Shown here piece by piece: positions 40,381 through 48,644 of a DNA stretch of 64,000 bases (its first letter is position 1; each line of letters begins with the position of its first letter). The notes under the pieces were generated by a model that ran no database searches, had not been told where the DNA came from, and was given only the letters and a program-made list of their open reading frames with translations. Origin of the DNA: Mycolicibacterium sp. MU0053. Its GTDB lineage: Bacteria; Actinomycetota; Actinomycetes; Mycobacteriales; Mycobacteriaceae. The stretch spans positions 2,108,001 through 2,172,000 of the forward strand of contig NZ_OY726397.1 of assembly GCF_963378095.1 (NCBI RefSeq). The letters are read 5' to 3'. The position numbers were made by a program, and so were the translations under genes.

Positions 40381-41909
40381 GAGTCCCCGGCGGCCGGGTC
40401 GAAGTACGCCCCGCGGAACCGGATTGCGCCGTCGCGGCGGGCCGCATAGCCGTGCAGTGCCGGATGCCAGGCCTGGATGACAGCCGGGTTGTACAGGAAG
40501 ATGTAGCTGACTTCGTCGGCGATGCGGGTGGCCGCCCGCGCATAGTCCTGCGCGCGGGCCTGCTGATCGGTCTCGACGCGGCCGGCGTCCAGGAGGCGAT
40601 CCACCTGCGGGTCGGAGAACTTTTGCGCGTTGCTGGTGCCGTCGGTGTGGTGCTGGGCGTAGTAGAAGTCGTCGGGGTCGATGTTGCCGAGCCAGCCCAT
40701 CATCAGCATGTCGAAGTTGCCCTGGTTCTGTTCATCGAGCCAGGTGGCGAAGTCCACGGTGCGGATCTGGACGCGGAAGCCGAGCGGGGCCAGGTTGTCG
40801 GCGATGATCTGGGCCGCGGTGACCGTCTCCGGATACTCGTTGGTGACCAGCATGTCCAGCGTGCCCGGCTCGATACCCGCCTCCTGCAACAGCTTTCGGG
40901 ACTGTTCCGGGTCGTGGCGGTACCGGTCATACGGCGTGTGCCAGGGATTGCCCCGCGGGATCGCGAGCTGATTGGCCGCCGCGGTGCCGTAGCTGGTGGC
41001 GGTCACGATCGACTCGCGGTCAATCCCGTAGGCGATGGCGCGCCGGACGCGGACATCGTCCCACGGGGCGCGGGCGCCGTTGAGCGCGAGATACCAGTAG
41101 TCGTTGCTGGGGGTGACGGCCAACTCGATCGAGTCGTCGTCGCCGAGTTGGGCCACGCGCTGCGCGGGAACCGAATCGGTCCAGTCGATTTCGCCGGCCT
41201 GCAGCGCCGACAGCGCGGTCGAGGGCTCCGAGATGAACCGGTAGGTCACCCCCGGGATCCGCGGTGGGCCGGCCCAATGGCGGGGATTGGCGCGCAGCGT
41301 GATCGAATCGCCGCTGCGGGCGCCGCTGAAGGCGAACGGGCCGGTGCCGACGGGATGAGTGGCGAGCGCCCCGCTTTCGACGTTGGCGCGCTGGACGATC
41401 GCCATGCCCTTGAAGCCGCCCAGGTTGGTCAGCAGATTGGGGGTCGGCCGGCTCAGGGTGATCACCACGGTGCGCGGGTCGGGGGCCGTGACGGCGGTGA
41501 CGGCGCTGAACTTGTCGACGTTGGCCAGCTTCTCGTCGATGATTCGGCGGTACGAATACACCACGTCGGCGGCGGTCAGCGGGCTGCCGTCATGGAACGT
41601 GACACCGTCGCGCAGCCGAAACGTCCACGTGAGTTGATCCGGCGAGGTCTCCCAGGATTGCGCGAGCGCGGGCCGCATCCGCAGGTCCGCGTCGGGTTCG
41701 ACGAGCGTGTCGAAGACGTTCTCGAGGACTTCGAACGAGAAGTAGGCGGTGGTCTTGTGCGGGTCGAGTTGATCGGGTTCGCCGGCGATCCCGGCGATCA
41801 GGTTGCCCGATGCGCCCGCACCGAGGTCGACGCGGGTCCCGGTGGCGCACGCGGCGAGCAGCAGCACCAGCGCAGCGGCGAGCGCGACCACTCGTCGCGT
41901 CATGCTCAT
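40377..41909 (-). CDS. Peptide ABC transporter substrate-binding lipoprotein (DppA/OppA type)
   Basis: A roughly 510-residue solute-binding protein of family 5. A signal peptide with lipobox LAAC marks an exported lipoprotein anchored through that Cys, about residue 21. The mature part has IAGEPDQLDPHKTTAYFSFE, LRDGVTFHDGSPLTAADVVYS and AIAYGIDRES, all conserved in peptide and nickel binding proteins. ATG 41909 is chosen because GATGAGG lies 7 bases upstream; GTG 41912 and ATG 41903 are alternatives. First gene of a run dppA-B-C-D(F)-SDR, with 4-bp overlaps between transporter genes. The ligand is not predictable. Confidence 0.93.
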   Translation of the reverse strand: MSMTRRVVALAAALVLLLAACATGTRVDLGAGASGNLIAGIAGEPDQLDPHKTTAYFSFEVLENVFDTLVEPDADLRMRPALAQSWETSPDQLTWTFRLRDGVTFHDGSPLTAADVVYSYRRIIDEKLANVDKFSAVTAVTAPDPRTVVITLSRPTPNLLTNLGGFKGMAIVQRANVESGALATHPVGTGPFAFSGARSGDSITLRANPRHWAGPPRIPGVTYRFISEPSTALSALQAGEIDWTDSVPAQRVAQLGDDDSIELAVTPSNDYWYLALNGARAPWDDVRVRRAIAYGIDRESIVTATSYGTAAANQLAIPRGNPWHTPYDRYRHDPEQSRKLLQEAGIEPGTLDMLVTNEYPETVTAAQIIADNLAPLGFRVQIRTVDFATWLDEQNQGNFDMLMMGWLGNIDPDDFYYAQHHTDGTSNAQKFSDPQVDRLLDAGRVETDQQARAQDYARAATRIADEVSYIFLYNPAVIQAWHPALHGYAARRDGAIRFRGAYFDPAAGDS

Positions 41910-41986
41910 CACCCGGCCTCATCGGGTCACTGTCTCGGCGTGCCCGACAAGCCTGTACCCAAAGCGGGCCCGGAATCAACCCGGGA

Positions 41987-43378
41987 TCAGTCCGGCGCGC
42001 TCGACTCGTCGTTGTCCGGCTTGTCGTCGGACGCGGTTTCGGCCTTGGGCGCCGCGGTGCTCTCGGTCTTCCGTTTGGTCTTGGGGACGACGGCCTTGAG
42101 TGCCTTCTTCAGCGCAGCGCCGGGACGGTGCGCGGTGCCGGCGGTGTCGGGGCGGTTCCCGGCGACGAACTGGGACAGCGCGGCCCGGCGCGACTGCCGC
42201 CGGTCGTCCCGCGTCGACTCGGGCGCCTCCGAGTCGGCGGCGGTCAGGCGCTGGCGCAGTTCGATCTTCGATTCCGCCGCGGTGGTGGGGGAGGTCTGCG
42301 CCGGCGCCTCGTTTGATGCCGAAACTCCAGCCGAGTCAAGGCCTTTCGCGATGCCCGCGGCGGTCGCGTCGGCCAGATCCCTGGTCAGCTCGATCGGGTT
42401 GAGCTTCGGAATCAACTTCGCGCGGGTGGGCGCGCTGTAATCGGTGCGGTCATAACCGGCTTCGACCAGCACCCGCAGCGGCTCGTTGGCCGCGACCAGG
42501 ATGGGCTCCGGCACGATTCCGTTGAAGGGCATCAGCAACGGCAGCCGCTCGGTACGGATCAGGTAGTAGGTCGTGTTGCCGTGCTGCTGGTGGTAATCCG
42601 GGTCATAGCCGGGCTCGCCCTCCTTGGGGATGGCGGCGAGCTGAGCCTCGAGATCCGCCACCCGCTGGGTCGGACCGTGCAGGTACGCGATGCCCAGCAC
42701 CGCATTCGCGGTCGCGAGCAGGTTCAGCGGATAGGTGGGGAAGTCCGACCAGCCGCTGTATTGCCGGGCGATGTCGATGGTCTCGTCGCCGTTGTCGGGC
42801 GTGGCGCCGCTGAACGTGACGTCCAGGATCGGGATCTTGAGCCCCGCGAAGCGGGACAGGACGCCCCCGTTGGGGCGGTTCGGGTTCTCGACGAGGATGA
42901 ACGTCGCCCCGGTGCCCTCCGGATGCGCACCCTTGTACTTCGAGGCCGCGACGGCGCCCTGGGAGAACGCGAAAACCACATCGCCGGAACCGATTTGCTC
43001 CTGGTCGAGCAGCGCGGCGCCCTGCGCGACGGACGCATCCCACTTCAGGTCGTCGAGCCCGCCGCGGGACACCGGCCAGAAGCCGGCGTTGTACTCGATC
43101 TTCTGCAGGCCGTCGCCCGGCGCCGGGGTGCCCGTACCGGAAAACACCCGGTCCATGAAGGTTTCGTACTCGGCGTCGGTGGGCTCGTCGCCGATGTCGG
43201 TGCCGCGCAGGTAGTACGCCTTGGCCAACAATTCCGGACTCGTCGCCAACGTGGGTGCCAGGCCGACGACCGCGGCGCCGACCGCCGCCACTCCGGCGAC
43301 CCCGACCGCCGAGGCGCTCGCACCGGCCGACCATCGTCGGGTGCGCTGCGCGCGATGCCGACCTTGTGCTTTTCCCAC
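41987..43378 (-). CDS. PE-PPE domain-containing protein (exported esterase-like)
   Basis: A 463-residue protein with an N-terminal hydrophobic signal or anchor (about 17-45) followed directly by a PE-PPE domain (about 50-290). This serine alpha/beta-hydrolase domain is normally found behind PE or PPE modules in mycobacteria. The nucleophile motif is FSQGAVAAS. There is no PE or PPE module, so export is probably through the signal sequence rather than a type VII system. The C-terminal ~130 residues are charged and low in complexity (TSPTTAAESKIELRQRL and onward), probably disordered. Start GTG 43378 follows GTGGGGGT. PE-PPE domains tested elsewhere are short-chain esterases; activity here is inferred. 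Confidence 0.88.
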   Translation of the reverse strand: MGKAQGRHRAQRTRRWSAGASASAVGVAGVAAVGAAVVGLAPTLATSPELLAKAYYLRGTDIGDEPTDAEYETFMDRVFSGTGTPAPGDGLQKIEYNAGFWPVSRGGLDDLKWDASVAQGAALLDQEQIGSGDVVFAFSQGAVAASKYKGAHPEGTGATFILVENPNRPNGGVLSRFAGLKIPILDVTFSGATPDNGDETIDIARQYSGWSDFPTYPLNLLATANAVLGIAYLHGPTQRVADLEAQLAAIPKEGEPGYDPDYHQQHGNTTYYLIRTERLPLLMPFNGIVPEPILVAANEPLRVLVEAGYDRTDYSAPTRAKLIPKLNPIELTRDLADATAAGIAKGLDSAGVSASNEAPAQTSPTTAAESKIELRQRLTAADSEAPESTRDDRRQSRRAALSQFVAGNRPDTAGTAHRPGAALKKALKAVVPKTKRKTESTAAPKAETASDDKPDNDESSAPD

Positions 43379-43452
43379 CCCGGGACCCCCACGAACTCGT
43401 CGATAGTGAACGAGAGAAGCCTACGGCACGGATTTGCTGTGTGGGTGCCGGA

Positions 43453-43671
43453 TCAGGCGATCGCGGGCACCTCGCCGGTCACCGGCAACACCACCGACGA
43501 GCCCTGATCGCAATCGAGATACTCGGTCGAGCAATCGCTCGGGGAGCAGCCCTGACTGCTGTGCCGGCAGTCATCGGGGGCGGCGGGGGCGGGGGCGGCC
43601 AGCAACAGGCCGAGCGGGAGCAGCAGGCCACCGATTCCGGCAAGTGCGGTACGAACTGCGGATCTCTGCAT
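43453..43671 (-). CDS. Small exported Cys-containing protein
   Basis: A 72-residue protein with a clear signal peptide (about residues 1-31, ending PAPAAP) and a ~40-residue mature part with four cysteines at 35, 42, 47 and 54, probably two disulfides. Start ATG 43671 has an excellent ribosome site (TGAGGAG, 6 bases upstream), so the longer open frame upstream is rejected. It lies 74 bp upstream of the PE-PPE gene on the same strand. I do not recognise a family. Confidence 0.72.
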   Translation of the reverse strand: MQRSAVRTALAGIGGLLLPLGLLLAAPAPAAPDDCRHSSQGCSPSDCSTEYLDCDQGSSVVLPVTGEVPAIA

Positions 43672-43799
43672 GGCTGACTCCTCAGGTTCATTCAGGCTAC
43701 TCTCGTCAACCTGCACAAACGGGGAATTATTCGATTTCGATCGGCGCCGCGCACCCGCCTTTAAGGTGTGGGCAGCCCCCCCGCGAGGAAAGGACCCCT

Positions 43800-44882
43800 G
43801 TGCAGCGAGCACCGAAGCGGATCGTCATCTGGGGCACCGGTTTCGTGGGGAAGATGGTGATCGCCGAACTGGTCGGGCACCCGGAGTTCGAACTCGTCGG
43901 GGTGGGTGTCCACGATCCGGGCAAGCGCGGCCGCGATGTCGGGGATATCTGCGGGCTCGACACCCCGCTGGGCGTCAGCGCCACCGACGACGTCGACGCG
44001 CTGATCGCGCTGCGCCCCGACGCGCTGGTGCACTACGGCCCGACCGCCGCGCGCGCCGAGGACAACATCCGCCTACTCACCCAGTTCCTGCGCGCCGGCA
44101 TCGACGTCTGCTCCACCGCGATGACCCCGCTGGTGTGGCCGGCGATGAAGCTCAATCCGCCGAGCTGGCTCCGCCCCATCGAGGAGGCCTGTGTCGCGGG
44201 TGCCGCGTCCTGCTTCACCACCGGTATCGACCCGGGCTTTGCCAACGACCTGTTCCCGATGACCCTGATGGGGCTCTGCTCGAAGGTGCGCCTCGTGCGC
44301 GCATCCGAGTTGCTCGACTACACCAACTACGAGGGTGATTACGAGTTCGAGATGGGCATTGGTCGCGAGCCCGAATTCCGTCCGCTGCTGGAGAACCCGG
44401 ACATCCTGACACTCGCCTGGGGAGCCACCGTGCCGATGATCGCCCACGCCGCGGGCATCGAACTCGACGAGATCACCACCACGTGGGACAAGTGGGTCAC
44501 GCCCACCGAACGCGCATCGGCCAAGGGCATCATCCCCGCCGGCCACGTCGCGGCGGTGCGCTTCACCATCAACGGCGTCTACCAGGGCCACACCCGCATC
44601 CAGCTCGAGCACGTCAACCGCATCGGCCGCGACGCCGCCCCCGATTGGCCCGCCGGCAGCGCCGACGACGTCTACCGGGTCGACATCGAGGGCACGCCCA
44701 GCATCTCCCAGGAGACCGCGTTCCGGTTCACCGATGGTTCGGGTCGCGACGCCGCCGCGGCGGGCTGCCTGGCCACCGGGCTGCGCGCGCTCAACGCCGT
44801 CGCGGCCGTCAACGACCTGCCGGCCGGCTGGGTGACGCCGCTGGATCTGCCGCTGATCCCGGGCCGGGGCACGATCCGCTGA
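43800..44882 (+). CDS. DapB-fold NAD(P)H-dependent dehydrogenase (dihydrodipicolinate reductase-like)
   Basis: A 360-residue protein with an N-terminal Rossmann fold (WGTGFVGK, residues 11-18) and a DapB-like second domain. Mycobacteria encode several such proteins, annotated as dihydrodipicolinate-reductase N-terminal domain proteins and related to amine dehydrogenases such as 2,4-diaminopentanoate dehydrogenase. It is clearly not the lysine-pathway DapB, which is much shorter. Start GTG 43800 follows GAGGAAAGGAC. It is divergent from the small exported protein gene (128-bp shared gap) and convergent with the VanW-family gene. The substrate is unknown. Confidence 0.85.
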   Translation: MQRAPKRIVIWGTGFVGKMVIAELVGHPEFELVGVGVHDPGKRGRDVGDICGLDTPLGVSATDDVDALIALRPDALVHYGPTAARAEDNIRLLTQFLRAGIDVCSTAMTPLVWPAMKLNPPSWLRPIEEACVAGAASCFTTGIDPGFANDLFPMTLMGLCSKVRLVRASELLDYTNYEGDYEFEMGIGREPEFRPLLENPDILTLAWGATVPMIAHAAGIELDEITTTWDKWVTPTERASAKGIIPAGHVAAVRFTINGVYQGHTRIQLEHVNRIGRDAAPDWPAGSADDVYRVDIEGTPSISQETAFRFTDGSGRDAAAAGCLATGLRALNAVAAVNDLPAGWVTPLDLPLIPGRGTIR

Positions 44883-44896
44883 ACCCCCCGGGGTTC
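44881..44896. terminator. Bidirectional terminator hairpin between convergent genes
   Basis: GAACCCC and GGGGTTC form a perfect 7-bp stem with a 2-base spacer. The hairpin overlaps the last bases of the plus-strand stop codon (44880-44882) and abuts the minus-strand stop (44895-44897), so one element could serve both genes. No T-run. Confidence 0.5.
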
Positions 44897-46613
44897 AGCC
44901 GCTGCACACGACCTTGGGGATGGGGTCGTAGACGACGGTGTGGGACTCGGTGCGAGTCTCTCCGGTGACGATGTCGCGCAGGGTGCGGGTGTCGGTGATG
45001 GTGAAGCCCGACCCGCCGCCACTGGCGATGCAGGATTCGCCGGCGGGGATCGTGACGGTGCGCGGACTCGTCGGGCGGCTGCGCGCGCTCTGCGCAGAGG
45101 TCACCTCGTAGCGTTTGATGCCGACCAACCGCACGGTGATGGAACTCGACGTCCACTCGGTTTGGAGCTGCACCGACGTCGGCCCGTCGTTGCGGAACTT
45201 CACATCCAGCACGTCACCGAACACCGTGGCTTCCCGGCCGGCCGGGTAGCGACTGATGTAGTAGCTGTGCTCGTGATGCTCGACGTCCTCCATGCCCGCG
45301 AAGTACCCGGCGTTGAACAGCGTGGTGGCCAGCTGGGAGACCCCGCCGCCGACGTCGCGCGCCGGCCTGCCGTTCTTGATGATCCCGGCCTCGACGTAGC
45401 CGGCCGCCGCGTTGCGCGGATTGGTTGCCGCGTTGAGGCTGAACGTCTCGCCCGGCCCGATCACGATGCCGTCGATCTGCTGGGCGGCGCGCCGGATGTT
45501 CCGGCCGGAGTCACCGGAGAAGCCGGTGGTCTGGAATTCGCCGATGACCTCGACGGGGCCCAGTTCGGTGATCTCCTCGAACGTGAACGTCGCCTCCTCG
45601 TCGACGTAGTCGGCGGTGATCTCGCGGTCGTCGGTGCTGCCGAGGACCGAGAGTAGATCGGACAGGGTCGCGTGGTAGTCGACCCGGCGGCCGGCCTGCT
45701 CGCGCGTCTTGACCGGTCCGGTGGCGGCGAAGTCGATGTCGGCATTGCGGCGCGCGGTCTCCGACGGCGCCAGTTGCGGGCGCAGCGCGTCAACGATCAG
45801 GTCCCGGTCGATCTCCGGTCGCAGCTGCCCGTCCTCGGTGCGGAAGGTCAGTGCCGCGGCGATGACGTCGGTGGCGATGACGGCCCGGGTGTCCTTGTCG
45901 CCCGTGACGGTGATCGGCCCGGACACGGCGGGGGTGGCGATGTCCCGCATCGCGGCTTCGACGGCGGCGGCGGTGGTGCTCGGCGGCAGTTCCACCATCG
46001 GGAGGTCGACGGTCGCGCCCGTGGCCCAGTCCCGCCTGAACACCTCGGCGGCGGCCGCGACGTCGAGTTGTCGGCCGGGCGCCGGATCGGCCGACACGGG
46101 TTTGCCGTCGACGAAAACGACGGAGCCCTCGACGGGTTCGGTCGCCACCCGGGCGGCGAGTTTCTCGAGCGTGGCGGTCAGGGCTTGCTCGTCCACCGAC
46201 GAGACCACGTCGATCGGGGTTTGCACGAAGACCGACGTGAGCCGGGTGATCGGGTTCAGCGGCGGCGCGCCCGCCTGTTCGACGGTGGCGCGCGGCAGCA
46301 GGGTCAACTCGATCGAGCTCGGGTCCACCTCGGCCTCGACCGCCGCCAGCGTCACCGGGACCGGCCGGTCGACCCGCGGGCCGAGGACCTCGCGCAGCCG
46401 CTGCTCGGCAGCCTCGGGCGTCAGCCCCCCGAGCGGCACCCCGGCCGCGGCGACTCCCCGGGGCACCTTCCCGGAACTGATCGCCAGGTCAACGGCGTAG
46501 AGCGTGCCCAGCAGGAGGAGCGGGACACTTACGGTCAGATAGAGGCGGCGGCGCCGACGCAGACTGGCACCTGGCCCCCGCAGGGCGCCTATGACCGGCT
46601 TCCTGGCCCGCAT
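44895..46613 (-). CDS. VanW-family protein with peptidoglycan-binding-like domains
   Basis: A 572-residue membrane-anchored extracytoplasmic protein. It has an N-terminal Arg-rich cytoplasmic stub and a TM segment (about residues 25-45), then repeated domains of the putative peptidoglycan-binding type (PLGGLTPEAAEQRLRE and a second unit with PAPGRQLDVAAAAEVF). The VanW domain follows, with GIVIGPGETFSLNAATNPR, DVGGGVSQLATTLFNAGYFAG and HHEHSYYISRYPAGREATV, and a short beta-rich tail ends with a Cys. VanW domains are linked to cell-wall precursors, but their chemistry is unknown. Start ATG 46613 is chosen because GAGGTG sits 6 bases upstream; ATG 46631 would add six residues. The stop overlaps the terminator hairpin shared with the DapB-fold gene. 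Confidence 0.9.
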   Translation of the reverse strand: MRARKPVIGALRGPGASLRRRRRLYLTVSVPLLLLGTLYAVDLAISSGKVPRGVAAAGVPLGGLTPEAAEQRLREVLGPRVDRPVPVTLAAVEAEVDPSSIELTLLPRATVEQAGAPPLNPITRLTSVFVQTPIDVVSSVDEQALTATLEKLAARVATEPVEGSVVFVDGKPVSADPAPGRQLDVAAAAEVFRRDWATGATVDLPMVELPPSTTAAAVEAAMRDIATPAVSGPITVTGDKDTRAVIATDVIAAALTFRTEDGQLRPEIDRDLIVDALRPQLAPSETARRNADIDFAATGPVKTREQAGRRVDYHATLSDLLSVLGSTDDREITADYVDEEATFTFEEITELGPVEVIGEFQTTGFSGDSGRNIRRAAQQIDGIVIGPGETFSLNAATNPRNAAAGYVEAGIIKNGRPARDVGGGVSQLATTLFNAGYFAGMEDVEHHEHSYYISRYPAGREATVFGDVLDVKFRNDGPTSVQLQTEWTSSSITVRLVGIKRYEVTSAQSARSRPTSPRTVTIPAGESCIASGGGSGFTITDTRTLRDIVTGETRTESHTVVYDPIPKVVCSG

Positions 46614-46763
46614 GCTGGACACCTCAAACATCGTCAGGCTCGGTACGTCCGCAGCCGGCTTTTGCTCTGACCGGCTGTTCGCGCGGCGAGACCCATCCTA
46701 TCGACAGGCCAACGGTCGCCGACCGCTGTGAATTCCCGCCAGGTAACACTCGAGCATCCGCAA

Positions 46764-46788
46764 CCGAGATCCCAAGTAGGAATCTCGG
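46764..46788 (+). promoter_or_regulatory. Hairpin just upstream of the Hsp70-like start codon
   Basis: CCGAGAT (46764-46770) pairs perfectly with ATCTCGG (46782-46788), and inner CC/GG pairing can extend the stem. The hairpin ends 9 nt before the ATG at 46798 and touches the likely ribosome site (GGGATGGAG). It may tune translation; it does not match CIRCE or HAIR heat-shock operators. Confidence 0.35.
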
Positions 46789-46797
46789 GATGGAGCT

Positions 46798-48615
46798 ATG
46801 AGGGACGGAACAAGGCTCGCGATCGGATTGTCGGTCGGGACCACGACCCTGGCCGCCGTCACATCGGACAACGCGGTGCGCAGGGCGCCGACGTTGGCGG
46901 CAGGTGGTGGGACCATCACCGACTTCGTCGATCGCGTCGGCGACCCCGTCGGCATCCTGGCCGCCGACGGATCCAGCCACCGCGCCGAGCGGGTGCTCGC
47001 CGAGGCGCTGCGGCAGACCGCGCACGAGGCCACCCGGGGCGGGCCGCTACCGGAACTGTCGGCCGTGACCGTCCCCGCGCATTGGCGCCCGTCCGCCGTC
47101 GCGGCCCTGACCGGTGCGCTGGCGCGGGTGCCCGAGTGGACGGGGCGGCCCCCGACGGTGCTCTCGGACGTCGCGGCCGCCACCACCGCACTGCAGCACG
47201 ATCCGGGCCTGCCGACCCGCGGCGTCATCGCGGTGTGCGATTTCGGCGGCAGCGGCACCAGCATCACGCTCGTCGACGCGGCGGACGGCTACCGGCCGAT
47301 CGGGGCGACGGTGCGCCACCCCGACTTCTCCGGCGACATGGTCGATCAGGCGCTGCTCACCCACGTCATCGACGGATTGGCCGGTGCCGGGTCGGTGGAC
47401 CTCACCAGCACCTCGGCCATCGGGTCGCTGTGGCGGCTGCGCACGCAGTGCCGCATCGCCAAGGAGCGGCTGTCGGCAGCGGCGGTCACCGCGCTGCCGG
47501 TGGAACTACCCGAGTTCCGCGGCGATGTCCGCCTGACCCGAATCGAACTGGATGCGCTGCTACGGGCGCCGCTGGCCGAACTCATCGATGTCCTACACGA
47601 CACACTGTCCCGCAACGGAATCCATCCCGTCGACCTCGCGGCCGTGGCCTCGGTGGGCGGCGCCGCCGCAATGGCCGCGGTCACCACCACCCTCTCCGAA
47701 CATCTGCGGGTGCCCGTCATCACCTCGCCGCGCCCCGGTTTGATCGCCGCGACGGGATCCGCGCTGCGAGCGCTGCGCGGACCCGCCGACGACACCGCGA
47801 CGAAAATGTCTGCGGCAATGCCGAATCCGGGCCCGGTGCCCGCCGCGCCGCCGGTGCCGTCCGCCGAGCCCACCGTGCTGGGCGCGCTCGCGTGGTCGCA
47901 GGCCCCCGAGGCCGAACCCGAGGCCCTCGACGGTCTCGAACTCAGCGAGGACGCCCCGCTCACCGGGCTCTCGAGCGCGCGTCCGGCGGTGCAGTTCGAG
48001 GCCGACGACAGCGCCGTCGATCCGCCGGTGCGGTGGTATCGCCGGCCGTTGGCCACCATGGCCGCCTCGATCGTGGTGTTGGTCGGCGCGGTCAGCGCGG
48101 TGGGGGTGGTGCTGGTCAATGATTCTGGCACCGTGCAGGTTTCGGACCCCACCCCGAGCATCAGCACCACGCCGCAGCCGCAGCTCGAGCCCGTGGCGCA
48201 GCCGCCCGCGGCGGCACCGGCTCCGGTCCAGCAGCAGCCCGCGGCCCGGCACCGTCCGGTGGTCGCCACCCCGGCCCCGGTCACGCGCACCCAGGTGGTG
48301 CAGCGGCAGGCGCCGCAAGCACCCGCGCCGCCGCCGAGCGAGCCCCCCGCGCCCGTGACGTCGACCGTGACCGAGACGGTCACACCGACACCGACACCAT
48401 CGCCGAGCACCCAGGAGCCGCCACCCTCGGCACCGCCGCCCCGGCCGACCCGCCCGCCGAACCCGCGCCGGAACCCGAACCCGCGCCGGAGCCCGCGCCG
48501 CCCGTACCAGACCCGCCCGCCGAGGACCCCGCACCCGCGGCGCCGGCCCCGACGCGCCCGGATTGGCTGCCCACCATTCCGCCGATCCCGACCGTTCCCG
48601 GTCTGCCGCCGCTGA
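46798..48615 (+). CDS. Membrane-anchored Hsp70-like ATPase with Pro-rich tail, probably frameshifted near its 3' end
   Basis: Residues 1-340 form an actin/Hsp70-like ATPase: phosphate-1 loop IGLSVGTTT, VCDFGGSGTS as phosphate-2 loop, and SVGGAAAM plus ATGSALRALRG near the adenosine site. There is no canonical Hsp70 substrate-binding domain. Instead an acidic linker, a TM segment (about 419-442) and a long Pro/Thr-rich extracytoplasmic tail follow. The uninterrupted frame ends at 48615 in an Arg-rich stretch unlike the rest. Inserting one base in the C4 run at 48439-48442 switches to a frame with a smooth Pro/Glu-rich tail ending at TAG 48642-48644 (615 residues). By content and neighbourhood it matches the M. 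tuberculosis proline-rich Rv2264c type, from memory. Start ATG 46798. Function unknown; envelope stress sensing or assembly is speculation. Confidence 0.85.
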   Translation: MRDGTRLAIGLSVGTTTLAAVTSDNAVRRAPTLAAGGGTITDFVDRVGDPVGILAADGSSHRAERVLAEALRQTAHEATRGGPLPELSAVTVPAHWRPSAVAALTGALARVPEWTGRPPTVLSDVAAATTALQHDPGLPTRGVIAVCDFGGSGTSITLVDAADGYRPIGATVRHPDFSGDMVDQALLTHVIDGLAGAGSVDLTSTSAIGSLWRLRTQCRIAKERLSAAAVTALPVELPEFRGDVRLTRIELDALLRAPLAELIDVLHDTLSRNGIHPVDLAAVASVGGAAAMAAVTTTLSEHLRVPVITSPRPGLIAATGSALRALRGPADDTATKMSAAMPNPGPVPAAPPVPSAEPTVLGALAWSQAPEAEPEALDGLELSEDAPLTGLSSARPAVQFEADDSAVDPPVRWYRRPLATMAASIVVLVGAVSAVGVVLVNDSGTVQVSDPTPSISTTPQPQLEPVAQPPAAAPAPVQQQPAARHRPVVATPAPVTRTQVVQRQAPQAPAPPPSEPPAPVTSTVTETVTPTPTPSPSTQEPPPSAPPPRPTRPPNPRRNPNPRRSPRRPYQTRPPRTPHPRRRPRRARIGCPPFRRSRPFPVCRR

Positions 48616-48644
48616 TCCCGCAACCGCCGGCACCGGGCGGTTAG
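48443..48644 (+). other. Probable true 3' end of the Hsp70-like gene in the shifted frame
   Basis: In this frame the DNA reads as repeated Pro-Glu-Pro units, then DWLPTIPPIPTVPGLPPLIP and a Gly-Gly end before TAG. That is typical of mycobacterial extracytoplasmic Pro-rich tails. The official frame over the same bases is an Arg/Pro-rich stretch with isolated Cys, typical of out-of-frame high-GC DNA. Confidence 0.6.

Noticed and set aside
39431..40543. N-terminal extension of the DppC-type permease up to 40543
   Set aside because: It overlaps the whole DppB-type gene in another frame; the family start is ATG 39430.
46632..46797. CIRCE or HspR (HAIR) heat-shock operator before the Hsp70-like gene
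   Set aside because: The inverted repeat (CCGAGAT/ATCTCGG) matches neither consensus.
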